A stretch of 64,000 bases of DNA, from positions 1-64,000 of the forward strand of contig NZ_JAGGOK010000038.1 in assembly GCF_018614615.1 (NCBI RefSeq), in the 5' to 3' direction. This DNA comes from Streptomyces sp. ISL-100. Its GTDB lineage: Bacteria > Actinomycetota > Actinomycetes > Streptomycetales > Streptomycetaceae. The position numbers and the translations under genes were made by a program. The stretch's first letter is position 1; each line of letters starts with the position of its first letter. The notes under the pieces are model-generated. The model was not told where the DNA came from. It was given only the letters and a program-made list of their open reading frames with translations, and searched no databases. Below, piece by piece: positions 11,363-20,693 of this stretch.

Positions 11363-11435
11363 TGCCCCGAGTCGGATTCGAACCGACGCTGTATGGGTTT
11401 TGAATCCATCGTCTCTACCGCTGGACTACCGGGGC
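11363..11435 (-). tRNA. tRNA, anticodon CAA (Leu by anticodon)
   Basis: A 73-base cloverleaf on the minus strand. The acceptor is GCCCCGG paired with TCGGGGC, discriminator A; the D-arm has the GG of the loop; the anticodon loop is TTCAAAA, giving CAA at positions 34-36; the T-arm is GTCGG-TTCGAAT-CCGAC. CCA is not encoded. CAA reads the leucine codon UUG. The variable region is only about five bases, whereas bacterial leucine tRNAs normally carry a long variable arm, and the last anticodon-stem pair is an A-C mismatch. The gene is well supported; the amino acid is inferred from the anticodon. Confidence 0.88.
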
Positions 11436-11449
11436 GTCCTTTGAAAGAA

Positions 11450-11477
11450 AGGATAGCGGAGACCCGCTGTGACTCAA
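11450..11477 (-). promoter_or_regulatory. Possible tRNA promoter
   Basis: On the minus strand TTGAGT (11477-11472) and TATCCT (11455-11450) are 16 bases apart, with the -10 box 14 bases before the tRNA 5' end. It overlaps the proposed promoter of the divergent response regulator. Confidence 0.4.
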
Positions 11478-11499
11478 ACATACAGGAGCTAGGTAGGCT
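11470..11499 (+). promoter_or_regulatory. Possible promoter of the ANTAR response regulator
   Basis: A TAGGCT -10 box lies at 11494-11499 with TGACTC 18 bases upstream (11470-11475). This would give a leader of about 30 bases carrying GAGGAG before the GTG at 11535. The -35 match is weak. Confidence 0.35.
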
Positions 11500-11534
11500 C
11501 GTGTGGCAGCACCTGCCTTGAAATGAGGAGCCCC

Positions 11535-12191
11535 GTGACAACCCCCGAGTCGCCCCAGCCCGTCGCCGACGACGACAACAAGTCGCACGTCCCGCCGCTG
11601 ACGACCCGTGTCGTCATCGCCGAGGACGAAGCCCTCATCCGCCTCGACCTCAAAGAGATGCTCGAAGAAGAGGGCTACGCGGTCGTAGGCGAGGCCGGTG
11701 ACGGGCAGCAGGCCATCGAGCTCGCCCGTGAGCACCGGCCCGACCTCGTCATCCTCGACGTGAAGATGCCCGTGCTCGACGGAATCTCCGCCGCTGAGAA
11801 GATCACCGAGGAGTCCATCGCCCCCGTGCTCATGCTGACCGCGTTCTCGCAGCGCGATCTCGTGGAGCGGGCGCGGGACGCCGGTGCGATGGCGTACCTC
11901 GTGAAGCCGTTCAGCAAGAGTGACGTCGTACCGGCCATCGAGATGGCGGTGTCGCGGTTCACGGAGCTGAAGGCGCTGGAGAACGAGGTCGCGGACCTCA
12001 CCCAGCGGCTGGAGACGCGGAAGCTGGTGGACCGGGCGAAGTCGGTGCTGCAGACGCAGTACGGGCTGACCGAGCCGGCCGCGTTCCGCTGGATCCAGAA
12101 GACGTCGATGGACCGTCGCCTGTCCATGCAGCAGGTCGCGGAGGCGGTCATCGAGGACGCCGAAGAGAAGAAGGCCGCGAAGGGCGAGTAG
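11535..12191 (+). CDS. pdtaR: ANTAR-domain response regulator (PdtaR-like antiterminator)
   Basis: A 218-residue two-component regulator that acts on RNA. The receiver domain (VVIAEDEALIRLDL with the acidic pocket, LVILDVKMP with the phosphorylated aspartate, MLTAF, VKPF) is followed by a helical linker and a C-terminal ANTAR domain (DRAKSVLQTQYGLTEPAAFR to MQQVAEAVI). ANTAR proteins bind paired hexaloop hairpins and prevent transcription termination. In mycobacteria the cognate kinase PdtaS is encoded elsewhere, and none is adjacent here. I start at GTG 11535 because GAGGAG sits 4 bases upstream; the ATG at 11523 overlaps that site. A 23-base hairpin follows. The gene symbol rests on family resemblance. 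Confidence 0.93.
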   Translation: MTTPESPQPVADDDNKSHVPPLTTRVVIAEDEALIRLDLKEMLEEEGYAVVGEAGDGQQAIELAREHRPDLVILDVKMPVLDGISAAEKITEESIAPVLMLTAFSQRDLVERARDAGAMAYLVKPFSKSDVVPAIEMAVSRFTELKALENEVADLTQRLETRKLVDRAKSVLQTQYGLTEPAAFRWIQKTSMDRRLSMQQVAEAVIEDAEEKKAAKGE

Positions 12192-12200
12192 TCGGACAGA

Positions 12201-12247
12201 GAAGGAGGAGGCCCGCACCCCGACTCGGGGTGCGGGCCTCCTCCTTC
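12201..12247. terminator. Bidirectional terminator between the response regulator and livF
   Basis: A perfect 23-base inverted repeat (12201-12223 with 12225-12247) lies between two convergent genes. The outer part is GAAGGAGGAGG / CCTCCTCCTTC, giving purine- and pyrimidine-rich flanks on both strands. This is the strongest hairpin in the window. Confidence 0.85.
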
Positions 12248-12259
12248 TCTGTGTACGGC

Positions 12260-12972
<713 letters not shown>

Positions 12973-12976
<4 letters not shown>

Positions 12977-14058
12977 TGGGTTTCCCCTTCCGGGCTGGTC
13001 TTGCTGGTCTTGCTGGTGGTGCCCTCGGTGCCCTCGGTGCCCTCGGTGCCCTCGGCCGCCTCGGCTTGCTCGGTGGCCTCAGCTGCCTCAGTCGGCTCGG
13101 CTTCCTCGGTAGCTTCAGCTTCCTCGGTCGCCTCAGTGGCTTCGGCCGCTTCGGTTGTCTCGGCCGTCTTGGCCTTGCTGGCCCCGCCCGCTTCCGCCAC
13201 CGCTTCGGCGGCTTCGACCTCGGCGGCCTCTTCCGCGCCCGGTGCGCCTTCGAAGGGCGTACCGAGGTAGGCGGCGACGACACGCTCGTCGCCCTGGACG
13301 ACGGCGGGTGTGCCTTCGACGAGCTTTTCGCCCTGGACGAGGCAGGCGACGCGGTCGCAGAGGTTGAAGATGAAGCGCATGTCGTGCTCGATGACGAGTA
13401 CGGCGATGCCCTGGTCCCGGATGGCGAAGATGAGCTCTTCGGTGACCCGGGTTTCCTGCGGGTTCATGCCGGCGGTGGGCTCGTCGAGGAGCAGCAGGCC
13501 GGGGTCGCTGGCGAGGGCGCGTGCGATTTCGAGCTTGCGCTGCTCGCCGTAGGGGAGGTTGCGGGCGAGGTGGTCGGCCTTGTGTTCCAGGCCGATGAAC
13601 TCGAGCAGCTCCATGGCCCTCTTGTGGGAGGCGGCTTCGGCCTTCTTGAAGCCGGGACCGCGCAGGAGGGCGGACCAGAGGCCTTCCTTGGTCCTGGTGT
13701 GGCGTCCGACGAGGACGTTCTCCAGAACGGTCATGTTGGCGAAGAGCCGGATGTTCTGGAAGGTACGGGCGATGCCTGCCTGGGTGACGAGGTGGGGCTT
13801 GGGCGGCAGGACGGTGCCCTTGTAGGAGACCTTGCCTTCGGTGGGCACGTACAGCCCGGTGAGGCAGTTGAAGAAGGTGGTCTTACCGGCGCCGTTGGGG
13901 CCGATGAGGCCGACGATCTCTCCGGCGTTGACCTTGAGGTCGACCGAGCGTACGGCGGTGAGGCCGCCGAAGCGCATGGTGACGCCGCTGGCGTCCAGGA
14001 CCGTGGTGGTCTCGGGGGTCGCGGTGGTGTTTTCGGTGGTGGTCGTCATGTCGTTCAC
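12973..14058 (-). CDS. livG: Branched-chain amino acid ABC transporter ATP-binding protein LivG with acidic low-complexity tail
   Basis: ABC ATPase of the Liv importer, about 360 residues. Walker A is GPNGAGKTTFFNCLTG, followed by the LivG-type ARTFQNIRLFANMTVLEN, signature NLPYGEQRKLEIARAL, Walker B LLLLDEPTAGMNP and IEHDMRFIFNLCDR. The ATPase core ends near YLGTPFEG. About 90 further residues are almost only Glu, Ala and Thr with EATEE- and GTE-type repeats, which LivG proteins normally lack. The GTG at 14058 overlaps the livM stop; an in-frame ATG at 14049 is an alternative. The tail is encoded by 9-base repeats and may vary in length between strains. Confidence 0.93.
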
Positions 14059-15791
14059 GCCCCCGCCTTCGTGATGCCGACGCCGGAGTCGGTCAGGCCC
14101 TTGTCCGGTACGTCGAGTTGGTCGGTCTCGTGGTACTCGAGCTGGGCGCGCCGGTTGGCGATGAGGCCTTCGGGGCGGAACCGCATGAGCAGGATCAGCG
14201 CGATGCCGAAGCCGAGGAGCTGGTAGTCCTGGAGGAACTGCAGCTTGGCCGGGATCATGTAGAGGAGCGTGGCGCCGATGAGGGGTCCGCTGATGGTTCC
14301 CATGCCGCCGAGGATGACGGCGGCGAGGAGGAAGGCGGAGTTGGGCGGCACGGGGCCCGCGAAGACGTACATCTCGGGGACCACGGTGCTCTGGACGTGT
14401 GCCTGGACCGTGCCGGCCAGGCCGGCGAGGGTGGCGCCCAGGGCGAAGGCGATGAGCTTGACCCGGAAGCCGTTGATGCCCATGGCGGTGGCGGCGGTCT
14501 CGTCCTCGCGGATGGCGACCCAGGCGCGGCCGATGCGGGAGCTGCCTGCGCGGCTGAAGACGAGGATCACGAGGATCATCGCGAGCAGCATCAGCAGGTA
14601 GTAGTTGGCGTACGACCCGAGTTCGAAGCCGGCGATGGTGTGGGATTCGCCGAAGTCGTATCCGAAGAAGACGAGGTCGGGGACGTTCGGTACGCCGTTG
14701 GGGCCGTTGGTGACCTGCGGTCCGGATACGCCGTCGAGGTTGCCGACGGTGATGCGGAAGATCTCGCCGAAGCCGAGGGTGACGATGGCGAGGTAGTCGC
14801 CGCGGAGCCGCAGCGTGGGGGCTCCGATGACGACGCCGAAGATCAGGGAGACGGCGCCGCCGGTGAGGACGGATGCCCAGAAGGGGAACTGGACGTCGAA
14901 GGCGGATGCGGTGGTGCCCGAGACGAGGGCCGCCGTGTACGCGCCGACGCCGAGGAAGGCGACGTATCCGAGGTCGAGGAGTCCGGCGAGGCCGACGACG
15001 ATGTTCAGCCCGAGTGCGACGGTCGCGAAGATGAGGATGTTGACCGCGATGAGGGTGAACTGGTCGGTGTTCTGGGTGAACGGGAAGGCCGCTGCGGCGA
15101 CGAACGCGGCTGCTACCGCGATGGAGCGGTACTTGGCCGTGAGCCCCGAGAGGCGTGCCATGAGGCCGGCCTTGAAGAGCGCGGCGACGGCGAAGCCCGC
15201 GGTGATCATGTAGCCGGTGAAGAGTTCGGCGTACTCGGTGTCGATGCCGTAGGTGACGACGAACAGGCCGATGCCGAAGGCGGCGACGATGATCAGGATC
15301 TCGGCCCAGGAGGGGAGTTCCTTGGGGCGCTGGGCCTTGCGGGTGTCGTCGGGGAGCTGGAATGCCGCGGCGACGGGGATGACGGAGGCTACGGCTGCGA
15401 CGAAGCCGCCGGGTTCGAGGTTGACTACGCCGCCGAGTTCGACGGCGATGGCGATGACCGTGAACCATGTGGTGCCGAGGGCGCCGAGGGCGAGCAGGCG
15501 CAGGGCCTTGGTGGTGCCGGTGGGGGCCAGCCAGCCCAGGCCCTTGATGCCGAGTGCGGCGAGGGCGTACAGGGTGGTGAGGAGGCCCGCGACGAGGGTG
15601 AGGACCTGGAGGCCGCCGGGGTACCCGTACACGGTGAGGTCGCCGGGGAACTCGTCCGTGTAGGTCCAGGACAGGAAGGTGCTGGCGACGGTGGCGAGGC
15701 CACCGGCGGCGGTGAGCCAGCGGAAGAGGCCGGCCCGGGCGCTGTCGTCGGCGGTTGCCGTCTTGGCGGTCTGCGTGGTGTCGGTTGTCAT
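14055..15791 (-). CDS. livM: Branched-chain amino acid ABC transporter permease LivM with extended N-terminus
   Basis: A 578-residue inner-membrane permease. The C-terminal two thirds is a canonical LivM: NILIFATVALGLNIVVGLAG, LGYVAFLGVGAYT, RLRGDYLAIVTLGFGEI with the ATPase-coupling EAA-like region, and AWVAIREDETAATAMGIN. The first 200-odd residues add several extra membrane helices (from LFRWLTAAGGLATVASTFLS to the KYRSIAVAAAF segment), making it much longer than the usual 350-420 residues. I chose ATG 15791; a GTG at 15800 overlapping the livH stop is an alternative. It forms the translocation channel with LivH. Confidence 0.93.
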   Translation of the reverse strand: MTTDTTQTAKTATADDSARAGLFRWLTAAGGLATVASTFLSWTYTDEFPGDLTVYGYPGGLQVLTLVAGLLTTLYALAALGIKGLGWLAPTGTTKALRLLALGALGTTWFTVIAIAVELGGVVNLEPGGFVAAVASVIPVAAAFQLPDDTRKAQRPKELPSWAEILIIVAAFGIGLFVVTYGIDTEYAELFTGYMITAGFAVAALFKAGLMARLSGLTAKYRSIAVAAAFVAAAAFPFTQNTDQFTLIAVNILIFATVALGLNIVVGLAGLLDLGYVAFLGVGAYTAALVSGTTASAFDVQFPFWASVLTGGAVSLIFGVVIGAPTLRLRGDYLAIVTLGFGEIFRITVGNLDGVSGPQVTNGPNGVPNVPDLVFFGYDFGESHTIAGFELGSYANYYLLMLLAMILVILVFSRAGSSRIGRAWVAIREDETAATAMGINGFRVKLIAFALGATLAGLAGTVQAHVQSTVVPEMYVFAGPVPPNSAFLLAAVILGGMGTISGPLIGATLLYMIPAKLQFLQDYQLLGFGIALILLMRFRPEGLIANRRAQLEYHETDQLDVPDKGLTDSGVGITKAGA

Positions 15792-15796
15792 GGCTC

Positions 15797-16729
15797 TCAC
15801 GCCCGATCCGCGACGCGCTCGCCGAGCAGGCCCTGTGGCCTGACGAGGAGCACGACGATGAGAAGTACGAATGCCCAGACGTTGGCCCAAGCGCCGCCGC
15901 CGAGCTGCTGCATCCCGGGAATCTCTTCGATGTAGGCGATCGAGAGGGATTCCGCGAGGCCGAGGACGACTCCGCCGACCATGGCTCCGTAGATGTTGCC
16001 GATGCCGCCGAGGACTGCGGCGGTGAAGGCCTTGAGTCCGAGGATGAAGCCCATCTCGAAGTTGATCTGGCCCTTGTCGAGGCCGTACGCGACGGCTGCG
16101 ACGGCTGCGAACGCGGCACCGATGGCGAAGGCCATGACGATGATGCGGTCGGTGTTGATGCCCATCAGCTTCGCGGTGTCGGGGTCCTGCGCGGTGGCCT
16201 GCATGGCGCGGCCGCTGCGGCTCTTGGCTACGAAGAGGCCGAGGGCGAGCATGCACGCGGGGGCGAGGACAAGGACGAAGGCGTCGGCGCGCTGGAGGTA
16301 CAGGTTATCGAAGATCTTGAACGACTCGCCCTGGAACTCGGGGAAGCTGCGCGGCTTCTTCGCGTCGGGGTAGAGGCCCCAGACAAGCTGCTGGAGAACA
16401 ATCGAGAGGCCGATTGCGGTGATGAGCGGGGCCAGCCGTGGCGCGTTGCGCAGCGGTCGGTAGGCGAAGCGTTCCGCGGCGGTGGCGACGGCGACGGATG
16501 CGATGGCACCGCCGACGATCATGAGGGGAATGGCCACGAGAAGTGACGTTCCGCTGGGGAGCGCGATGTAGGCGGTGAGGGCGCCGAAGCCCCCGATCAT
16601 GAAGATCTCGCCGTGGGCGAAGTTGATGAGCTGGACGATGCCGTACACCATGGTGTACCCGATGGCTATGAGGCCATAGAGGGCGCCGAGGGCAAGGCCG
16701 TTGGCCAGCTGTTGCGGCAGTTCGTGCAC
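15797..16729 (-). CDS. livH: Branched-chain amino acid ABC transporter permease LivH
   Basis: A 310-residue permease of standard length. It begins with ANGLALGALYGLIAIGYTMV and continues with GIVQLINFAHGEIFMIGG, typical of LivH; SGRAMQATAQDPDTAKLMGI is the loop that contacts the ATPases. GTG 16729 is preceded by GGAGG. It is separated from the binding-protein gene by a 143-base spacer with a 14-base-pair hairpin and short repeats, and almost abuts livM. It is part of the Liv importer in the cytoplasmic membrane. Confidence 0.95.
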   Translation of the reverse strand: MHELPQQLANGLALGALYGLIAIGYTMVYGIVQLINFAHGEIFMIGGFGALTAYIALPSGTSLLVAIPLMIVGGAIASVAVATAAERFAYRPLRNAPRLAPLITAIGLSIVLQQLVWGLYPDAKKPRSFPEFQGESFKIFDNLYLQRADAFVLVLAPACMLALGLFVAKSRSGRAMQATAQDPDTAKLMGINTDRIIVMAFAIGAAFAAVAAVAYGLDKGQINFEMGFILGLKAFTAAVLGGIGNIYGAMVGGVVLGLAESLSIAYIEEIPGMQQLGGGAWANVWAFVLLIVVLLVRPQGLLGERVADRA

Positions 16730-16763
16730 CGCAGGGCCTCCGATGAGCTTGTCGGATATGACT

Positions 16764-16795
16764 CCGCGCGAGGGCGCTGTTGCGCCCTCGCGCGG
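16764..16795 (-). terminator. Intra-operon hairpin between livK-type gene and livH
   Basis: A perfect 14-base stem (16764-16777 with 16782-16795, CCGCGCGAGGGCGC) closes a TGTT loop. It lies between the binding-protein gene and the permease gene on the same strand, without a T-run on the transcribed side. It probably acts as a partial terminator or RNA stabiliser giving more binding protein than membrane subunits. Confidence 0.6.
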
Positions 16796-16812
16796 TTTGA
16801 ATCAGGCGGAGC

Positions 16813-16862
16813 GGGTGGTGCTGGTGGTGCTGGTGGTGCTGGTCGTGCTGGTGGTGCTGGTC
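16813..16862. repeat. Short tandem repeat (TGCTGGTGG)n
   Basis: About five and a half copies of a 9-base unit, with one G-to-C variant, sit between the stop of the binding-protein gene and the operon hairpin. They are not part of a recognised gene. Confidence 0.7.
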
Positions 16863-16872
16863 ATGCGGTGAA

Positions 16873-18105
16873 TCAGTCCTCGAAGGTGGCGGACTTGACG
16901 TCCTTCCAGACCTTGCCTTCGACCTTGTAGACGGTGAGCTGCTTGTTCGTGGTGTCACCGAACTCGTCGAAGGCGACCTTGCCGGTTACACCGTCGAAGG
17001 ACACCTTGGCCATGGCCTCGACGACCTTGGCGCGGGCGTCGTCGGGCAGCTTGCCGTCGTTGGCTGCGACGACGGCCTTGACGGCCTGGATGATGGCCCA
17101 GCCGGCGTCGTAGGAGTAGCCGCCGTAGGCCGCGTACGGGTCCTTGTATCCGGCGGCCTCGTAGTCGGCGATGAACTTCTTGGCCGTCGGGAGCTTCTCG
17201 ACCGGGTAACCGATGGAGGTCGCGAAGTCACCGTCGTTCGCAACGCCGGAGGCGCTGATGAAGGCCGGGTCGTAGATGCCGTCGCCGCCCATGGTGGGGA
17301 TCTTGGCGCCGGTCTTCTTGATCTGGTCGGAGAGCAGGCCGCCCTCGGGGTACTGGCCACCGAAGTAGACGGAGTCCGCCTTCGACGACTTGACCTTGTC
17401 GGCGGTGCTGGAGAAGTCGGTCTCCTTCACCGTGACGTGGTCGGTCCCGGCGATCTTGCCGCCGAGCCGCTTGAACTCGGCGGAGAAGATTGCGGCGAGG
17501 CCGGCGCCGTAGGTCTGCTTGTCGTCGACGACGTAGACCTTGCGCTTCTTCGCGTCGTTGTACAGGTACTGCGCGGCGAACTTGCCTTGGACGACGTCCG
17601 TGGCGGCGGTCCGGAAGTAGGTCTTGAACGGGCGCTTGAACTCGCCCTTGCCCCAGTTGTCGCCCTGGCTCAGCGCCGGGTTGGTGTTGGCCGGGGAGAC
17701 CTGGACGACGCCGGCTTTCTCGAAGTCGCCCTGCATGGACTGGGCGACGCCGGAGTTCAGCGGGCCGACGGCTCCGATGACGTCCTTGTTGCCGACGAGC
17801 TTGGCGGCGTTGGCCTTGCCGGAGGCGGGAACGGCCTGGTCGTCGAGGGCTTCGATCTTGAACTCGATGCCGGGGACTTCGTTGTTCTTGTTCGCGGTCT
17901 TGGCCGCGAGGTCAACGGAGTTCTTGATGCCCTGGCCGAGCGCGGAGAGGGAGCCGGTCAGCGGTGCATCTACACCGATGACGACGGTGGTCTTCTTACC
18001 GCTGTCGTCGCCGCCCTTGCTGTCGTCGCGCGACCCACAAGCGGTGAGAGTCAGTGCTCCGGTCGTGAGTACTGAAGTGAGTATGAGCAAAGAACGGTGT
18101 CGCAC
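16873..18105 (-). CDS. Branched-chain amino acid ABC transporter substrate-binding lipoprotein (LivJ/LivK type)
   Basis: A 410-residue periplasmic-binding-fold receptor. The N-terminus MRHRSLLILTSVLTTGALTL is a lipoprotein signal with lipobox LTAC at residues 20-23, so it is lipid-anchored outside the membrane. The mature part starts VVIGVDAPLTGSLSALGQGI and contains IGAVGPLNSGVAQ, VYVVDDKQTYGAGLA and VYFGGQYPEGGLL, typical of the leucine-binding family. GTG 18105 has AAGGA upstream. It is the first gene of the liv operon and should be expressed above the membrane subunits because of the hairpin behind it. Confidence 0.95.
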   Translation of the reverse strand: MRHRSLLILTSVLTTGALTLTACGSRDDSKGGDDSGKKTTVVIGVDAPLTGSLSALGQGIKNSVDLAAKTANKNNEVPGIEFKIEALDDQAVPASGKANAAKLVGNKDVIGAVGPLNSGVAQSMQGDFEKAGVVQVSPANTNPALSQGDNWGKGEFKRPFKTYFRTAATDVVQGKFAAQYLYNDAKKRKVYVVDDKQTYGAGLAAIFSAEFKRLGGKIAGTDHVTVKETDFSSTADKVKSSKADSVYFGGQYPEGGLLSDQIKKTGAKIPTMGGDGIYDPAFISASGVANDGDFATSIGYPVEKLPTAKKFIADYEAAGYKDPYAAYGGYSYDAGWAIIQAVKAVVAANDGKLPDDARAKVVEAMAKVSFDGVTGKVAFDEFGDTTNKQLTVYKVEGKVWKDVKSATFED

Positions 18106-18687
18106 GAAAAGTCCTTTCCCTGGCGCGGCCTCCTCTGCTGAGGTGCCGTGACGATCGCCGGGCCGTACTGGGTTGGTACAGGGGCCGTGCAGCAGACGCG
18201 CCCGGCGGCGCGGTGACTGGCCGTGACTCTAGGCGCAGGTGAAGGGGTCGTGGAGGTGTGAAGTCAGGATGTGACTCTCTTGTTATGCCAAGGCCAACGC
18301 TGGGCGGAGCAGTGTGGACAGAACGGTCGATATCAGCATGGGCGGAAAAGCTCACATGCTGAGAACGCGCAGTTCCGCTGTGTCGCTAGAGCTGATCTTG
18401 ATGGTGATGCCGGACAGATGGCCTAAAGGGCAATGGCTGGATCATCTGGGTAATCGATGTTGAGCGCGAAGCTGCGATTCTGTATTGCATTCCTGTTACG
18501 CAGTGTTACCTCACAGGAGGGGTGGCTCCACTGTGTGCGCCCTCCCTGTGCAACCTGACCTGCAGCGTGACGCTGCGGGCCGTGACGGGGCCGTTGAGGG
18601 TGCAACGGTTTTATGTACACCGGGTGTTGGCGTAGACGATCTCGGTGGCGTACTCGACCGAAGCTTTGCCGCCGCGCATTCAGGTCA
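18106..18687. other. Gene-free region upstream of the liv operon
   Basis: About 580 bases with no supported gene. The short frames present have no start signals or family motifs. The part next to the liv operon must carry its promoter. A TAGAGT -10-like box on the minus strand near 18225-18230 is the best candidate but has no good -35 partner. Base composition near 18420-18520 is less GC-rich than the surroundings. Confidence 0.4.
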
Positions 18688-19089
18688 TCATTCAGGCGCA
18701 CGCCAATTCTCCGAGCTGCCGGTGGCGCCGTTCTTGGCGGCGCATTTCTGCTTGGCGACGCGGTCGATCAGCTTGAGGCCCGCTTCGCGTCCCTGGCGCC
18801 TCGCCTCGGCGCGGCCCGCCGCGACGATCTCCTCGTGTATGGCGTACTGCTCGTTGGACAGCCCCTTCTGTTCCCAGTCGAGACCTGACCATTTACTGCC
18901 CTTGAGTGTCTCTTTGGCCCAGTAGGAGACGAGTTCTGTGCATGTCTCTTCGGGTGACGACTTCTGTGGAGCAGAGGCCGTCGTCGCGGGCTGAGCGGCC
19001 GACGGAGAATCCGAGCAGCCCGCGACAGCGAGTGCGGCCAGGAGCGCGCACGCGGCGTACCTGGCAGGAGCGTGCGGTCTCGTGCTCAT
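18688..19089 (-). CDS. Small putative lipoprotein of unknown function
   Basis: A 133-residue protein with a clear lipoprotein signal: charged start MSTRPHAPAR, hydrophobic AACALLAALAVAGCS with lipobox LAVAGC at about residues 20-25, then a Ser/Thr/Ala-rich linker. The mature domain has two cysteines (EETCTELVSYW and KQKCAAKN) that could form a disulfide, and a charged helical middle. I recognise no catalytic motif. The secreted protease gene lies just upstream on the same strand, 52 bases from its start. Confidence 0.75.
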   Translation of the reverse strand: MSTRPHAPARYAACALLAALAVAGCSDSPSAAQPATTASAPQKSSPEETCTELVSYWAKETLKGSKWSGLDWEQKGLSNEQYAIHEEIVAAGRAEARRQGREAGLKLIDRVAKQKCAAKNGATGSSENWRAPE

Positions 19090-19141
19090 GAGGAAACGCT
19101 AGGTCGTCACGATCTGTGACACAACAGGCAGTGCGGCGGCC

Positions 19142-20020
19142 TTACGGCAGCTTTGCGAACGGGGAGAGGAAGGCGCGCGCTCCGGGGGCGTCCAGGCGGT
19201 ACGTGACGTTGGTGGCGTAGCAGGGGGTGTCGCCGGTGATGGTGGTGGCGACGAGGGTGCGCTTGCCGGCGAGGGTGGCGAAGTTGGGGCCGCCCGAATC
19301 TCCGTAGCAGGCACCGCCGTTGCCCTGGGGGGCGGTCATGGAGAGCCGCAGCCAGGCGTCGTTGAGTGCGTTGTACGTGACGGGGGCCTGCATGCGGACG
19401 CCGCCGCCGGGGTGTGTGTGGCCGCCGGGTCCGCGCTGGGCTTCCTGGGTGCCGTACCCGGCGACGGTGAAGGAGGTGTCGTTGAGCCCCTGGGGGCCGA
19501 GGGTGTTCAGAGCTCCGGCTTTGGGGAGCGTGGCGGGGGTGAAGCTCCAACGGGCCTTGACCTTGGCCGCGGGAAGTTCGACGACGGAGATGTCGTGGGT
19601 GTCGGAAGCGGGGCCCGGGTAGGCGGGGTGGTTGTGGGCGGCGCCCTGGACGGCGACGGCTTCGGCGACGGCTGCCGGGTTGCCGGGGTGCTGGGCCGCG
19701 GCCTTGTCGAGGCCGGCCTGCACGTCCTGGTCGAGGGAGACGTAGAACTTCACGTTGTCGGGCCAGTCGGTGGTGCAGTGCGCGGCGGTAAGGAACGTAT
19801 CCGCGTCGATCATGGTGCCGGAGCAGACCCAGTCGACGCGGTCAGGTGTGGCGGGGTTCGCGTCGTTGTCCCACGTCGCGACGAGGGCTCCGACTTCGGT
19901 GCGCTCGGGGGCGGGCGTGGCGTTGTACGAGTTGATCGCGGAGGACGGCAGAGCCGCCGCCAGCACGAGTGCGCATGCTCCGGCGGTGACTGCGGTCAGA
20001 CGTACGCGTACTGCGGTCAA
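19142..20020 (-). CDS. Secreted trypsin-like serine protease (S1 family)
   Basis: About 292 residues with a signal peptide (hydrophobic TAVTAGACALVLAAALPSSA). The chymotrypsin-fold triad is visible: His in LTAAHC, Asp in SDTHDISVVEL, Ser in CYGDSGGP. It is probably exported by Sec and acts outside the cell; the substrate is unknown. The longest open frame starts at 20098, but TTG 20020 is preceded by AAGGGG and gives a normal signal peptide, so I start there. It has no propeptide of the alpha-lytic type. The upstream 600 bases hold no supported gene. Confidence 0.88.
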   Translation of the reverse strand: MTAVRVRLTAVTAGACALVLAAALPSSAINSYNATPAPERTEVGALVATWDNDANPATPDRVDWVCSGTMIDADTFLTAAHCTTDWPDNVKFYVSLDQDVQAGLDKAAAQHPGNPAAVAEAVAVQGAAHNHPAYPGPASDTHDISVVELPAAKVKARWSFTPATLPKAGALNTLGPQGLNDTSFTVAGYGTQEAQRGPGGHTHPGGGVRMQAPVTYNALNDAWLRLSMTAPQGNGGACYGDSGGPNFATLAGKRTLVATTITGDTPCYATNVTYRLDAPGARAFLSPFAKLP

Positions 20021-20693
20021 GAGAACCCCTTGGGTGTGACGGGATGGGCGCTCCTGTGGGGGTGGGGTCAGTGAACCGGTTGTGGCGGCGGTGGGCAAGA
20101 GGCATGGGGGGCAAGGGTGTTGGGGTCTGATGTCAATGGGGTCGGTCGCGGTGGAATGTGTGCGCGCTCACCGCGCGGCTGCGCGGTGGCGCAGATCGAC
20201 GGTGTGGGGGACGGGCGGCGCGACCGGTTGTCCGACGTCCGGCGGGAGTAACGAGACGCTCGGTGCGAAGGTCGACTTCAGCCGGCGGCGGCAGTCGGAG
20301 TGACCGGTGCCTGGTACGCGTGAGGTGAAGCTGCGGCTGAACGCGGGCGGCGGGCTGTCGCCGAAGCCGGGGCCGCCGGTGCGGCAACGGACACCTCGTA
20401 GCGGGTGTATTACGGCGAGGCGTCCAGGGCTCAGCGGACACGGGGTGCGTATACCGGACGAGGCACCGTACGGAGCCGACCGTCTTCAAGATCGTCTCGC
20501 GGGGCTGGCTGGACGCGCGTAAACGGGACATCCGAGGCGCGCCAGGGCCGGGTCGTGGAGGGCCCGTGGGTGCCGGCCGGAGTGGGGCATGCAGCCGCTT
20601 TCGACGGACTGCGACTACACGCTGCGGTACCCGGCCGGGACGCGGATGACGGTCCGGCCGGGGTCGGCAGTGGTGCTGCGGCTCGTTCCTTGG
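20021..20693. other. Gene-poor region, possibly with decayed coding sequence
   Basis: About 670 bases between the protease and the thioesterase. No frame has both a credible start and length. Plus-strand pieces around 20470-20530 (VFKIVSRGWLDARKRDI) and 20600-20690 (DCDYTLRYPAGTRMTVRPGSAVVLR) look like real protein but lie in different frames without a start, so an old decayed gene is possible. I cannot name it. Confidence 0.3.

Noticed and set aside
18423..18701. Minus-strand 92-aa frame before the liv operon
   Set aside because: Arg-rich composition, no ribosome-binding site and no family pattern; judged non-coding.
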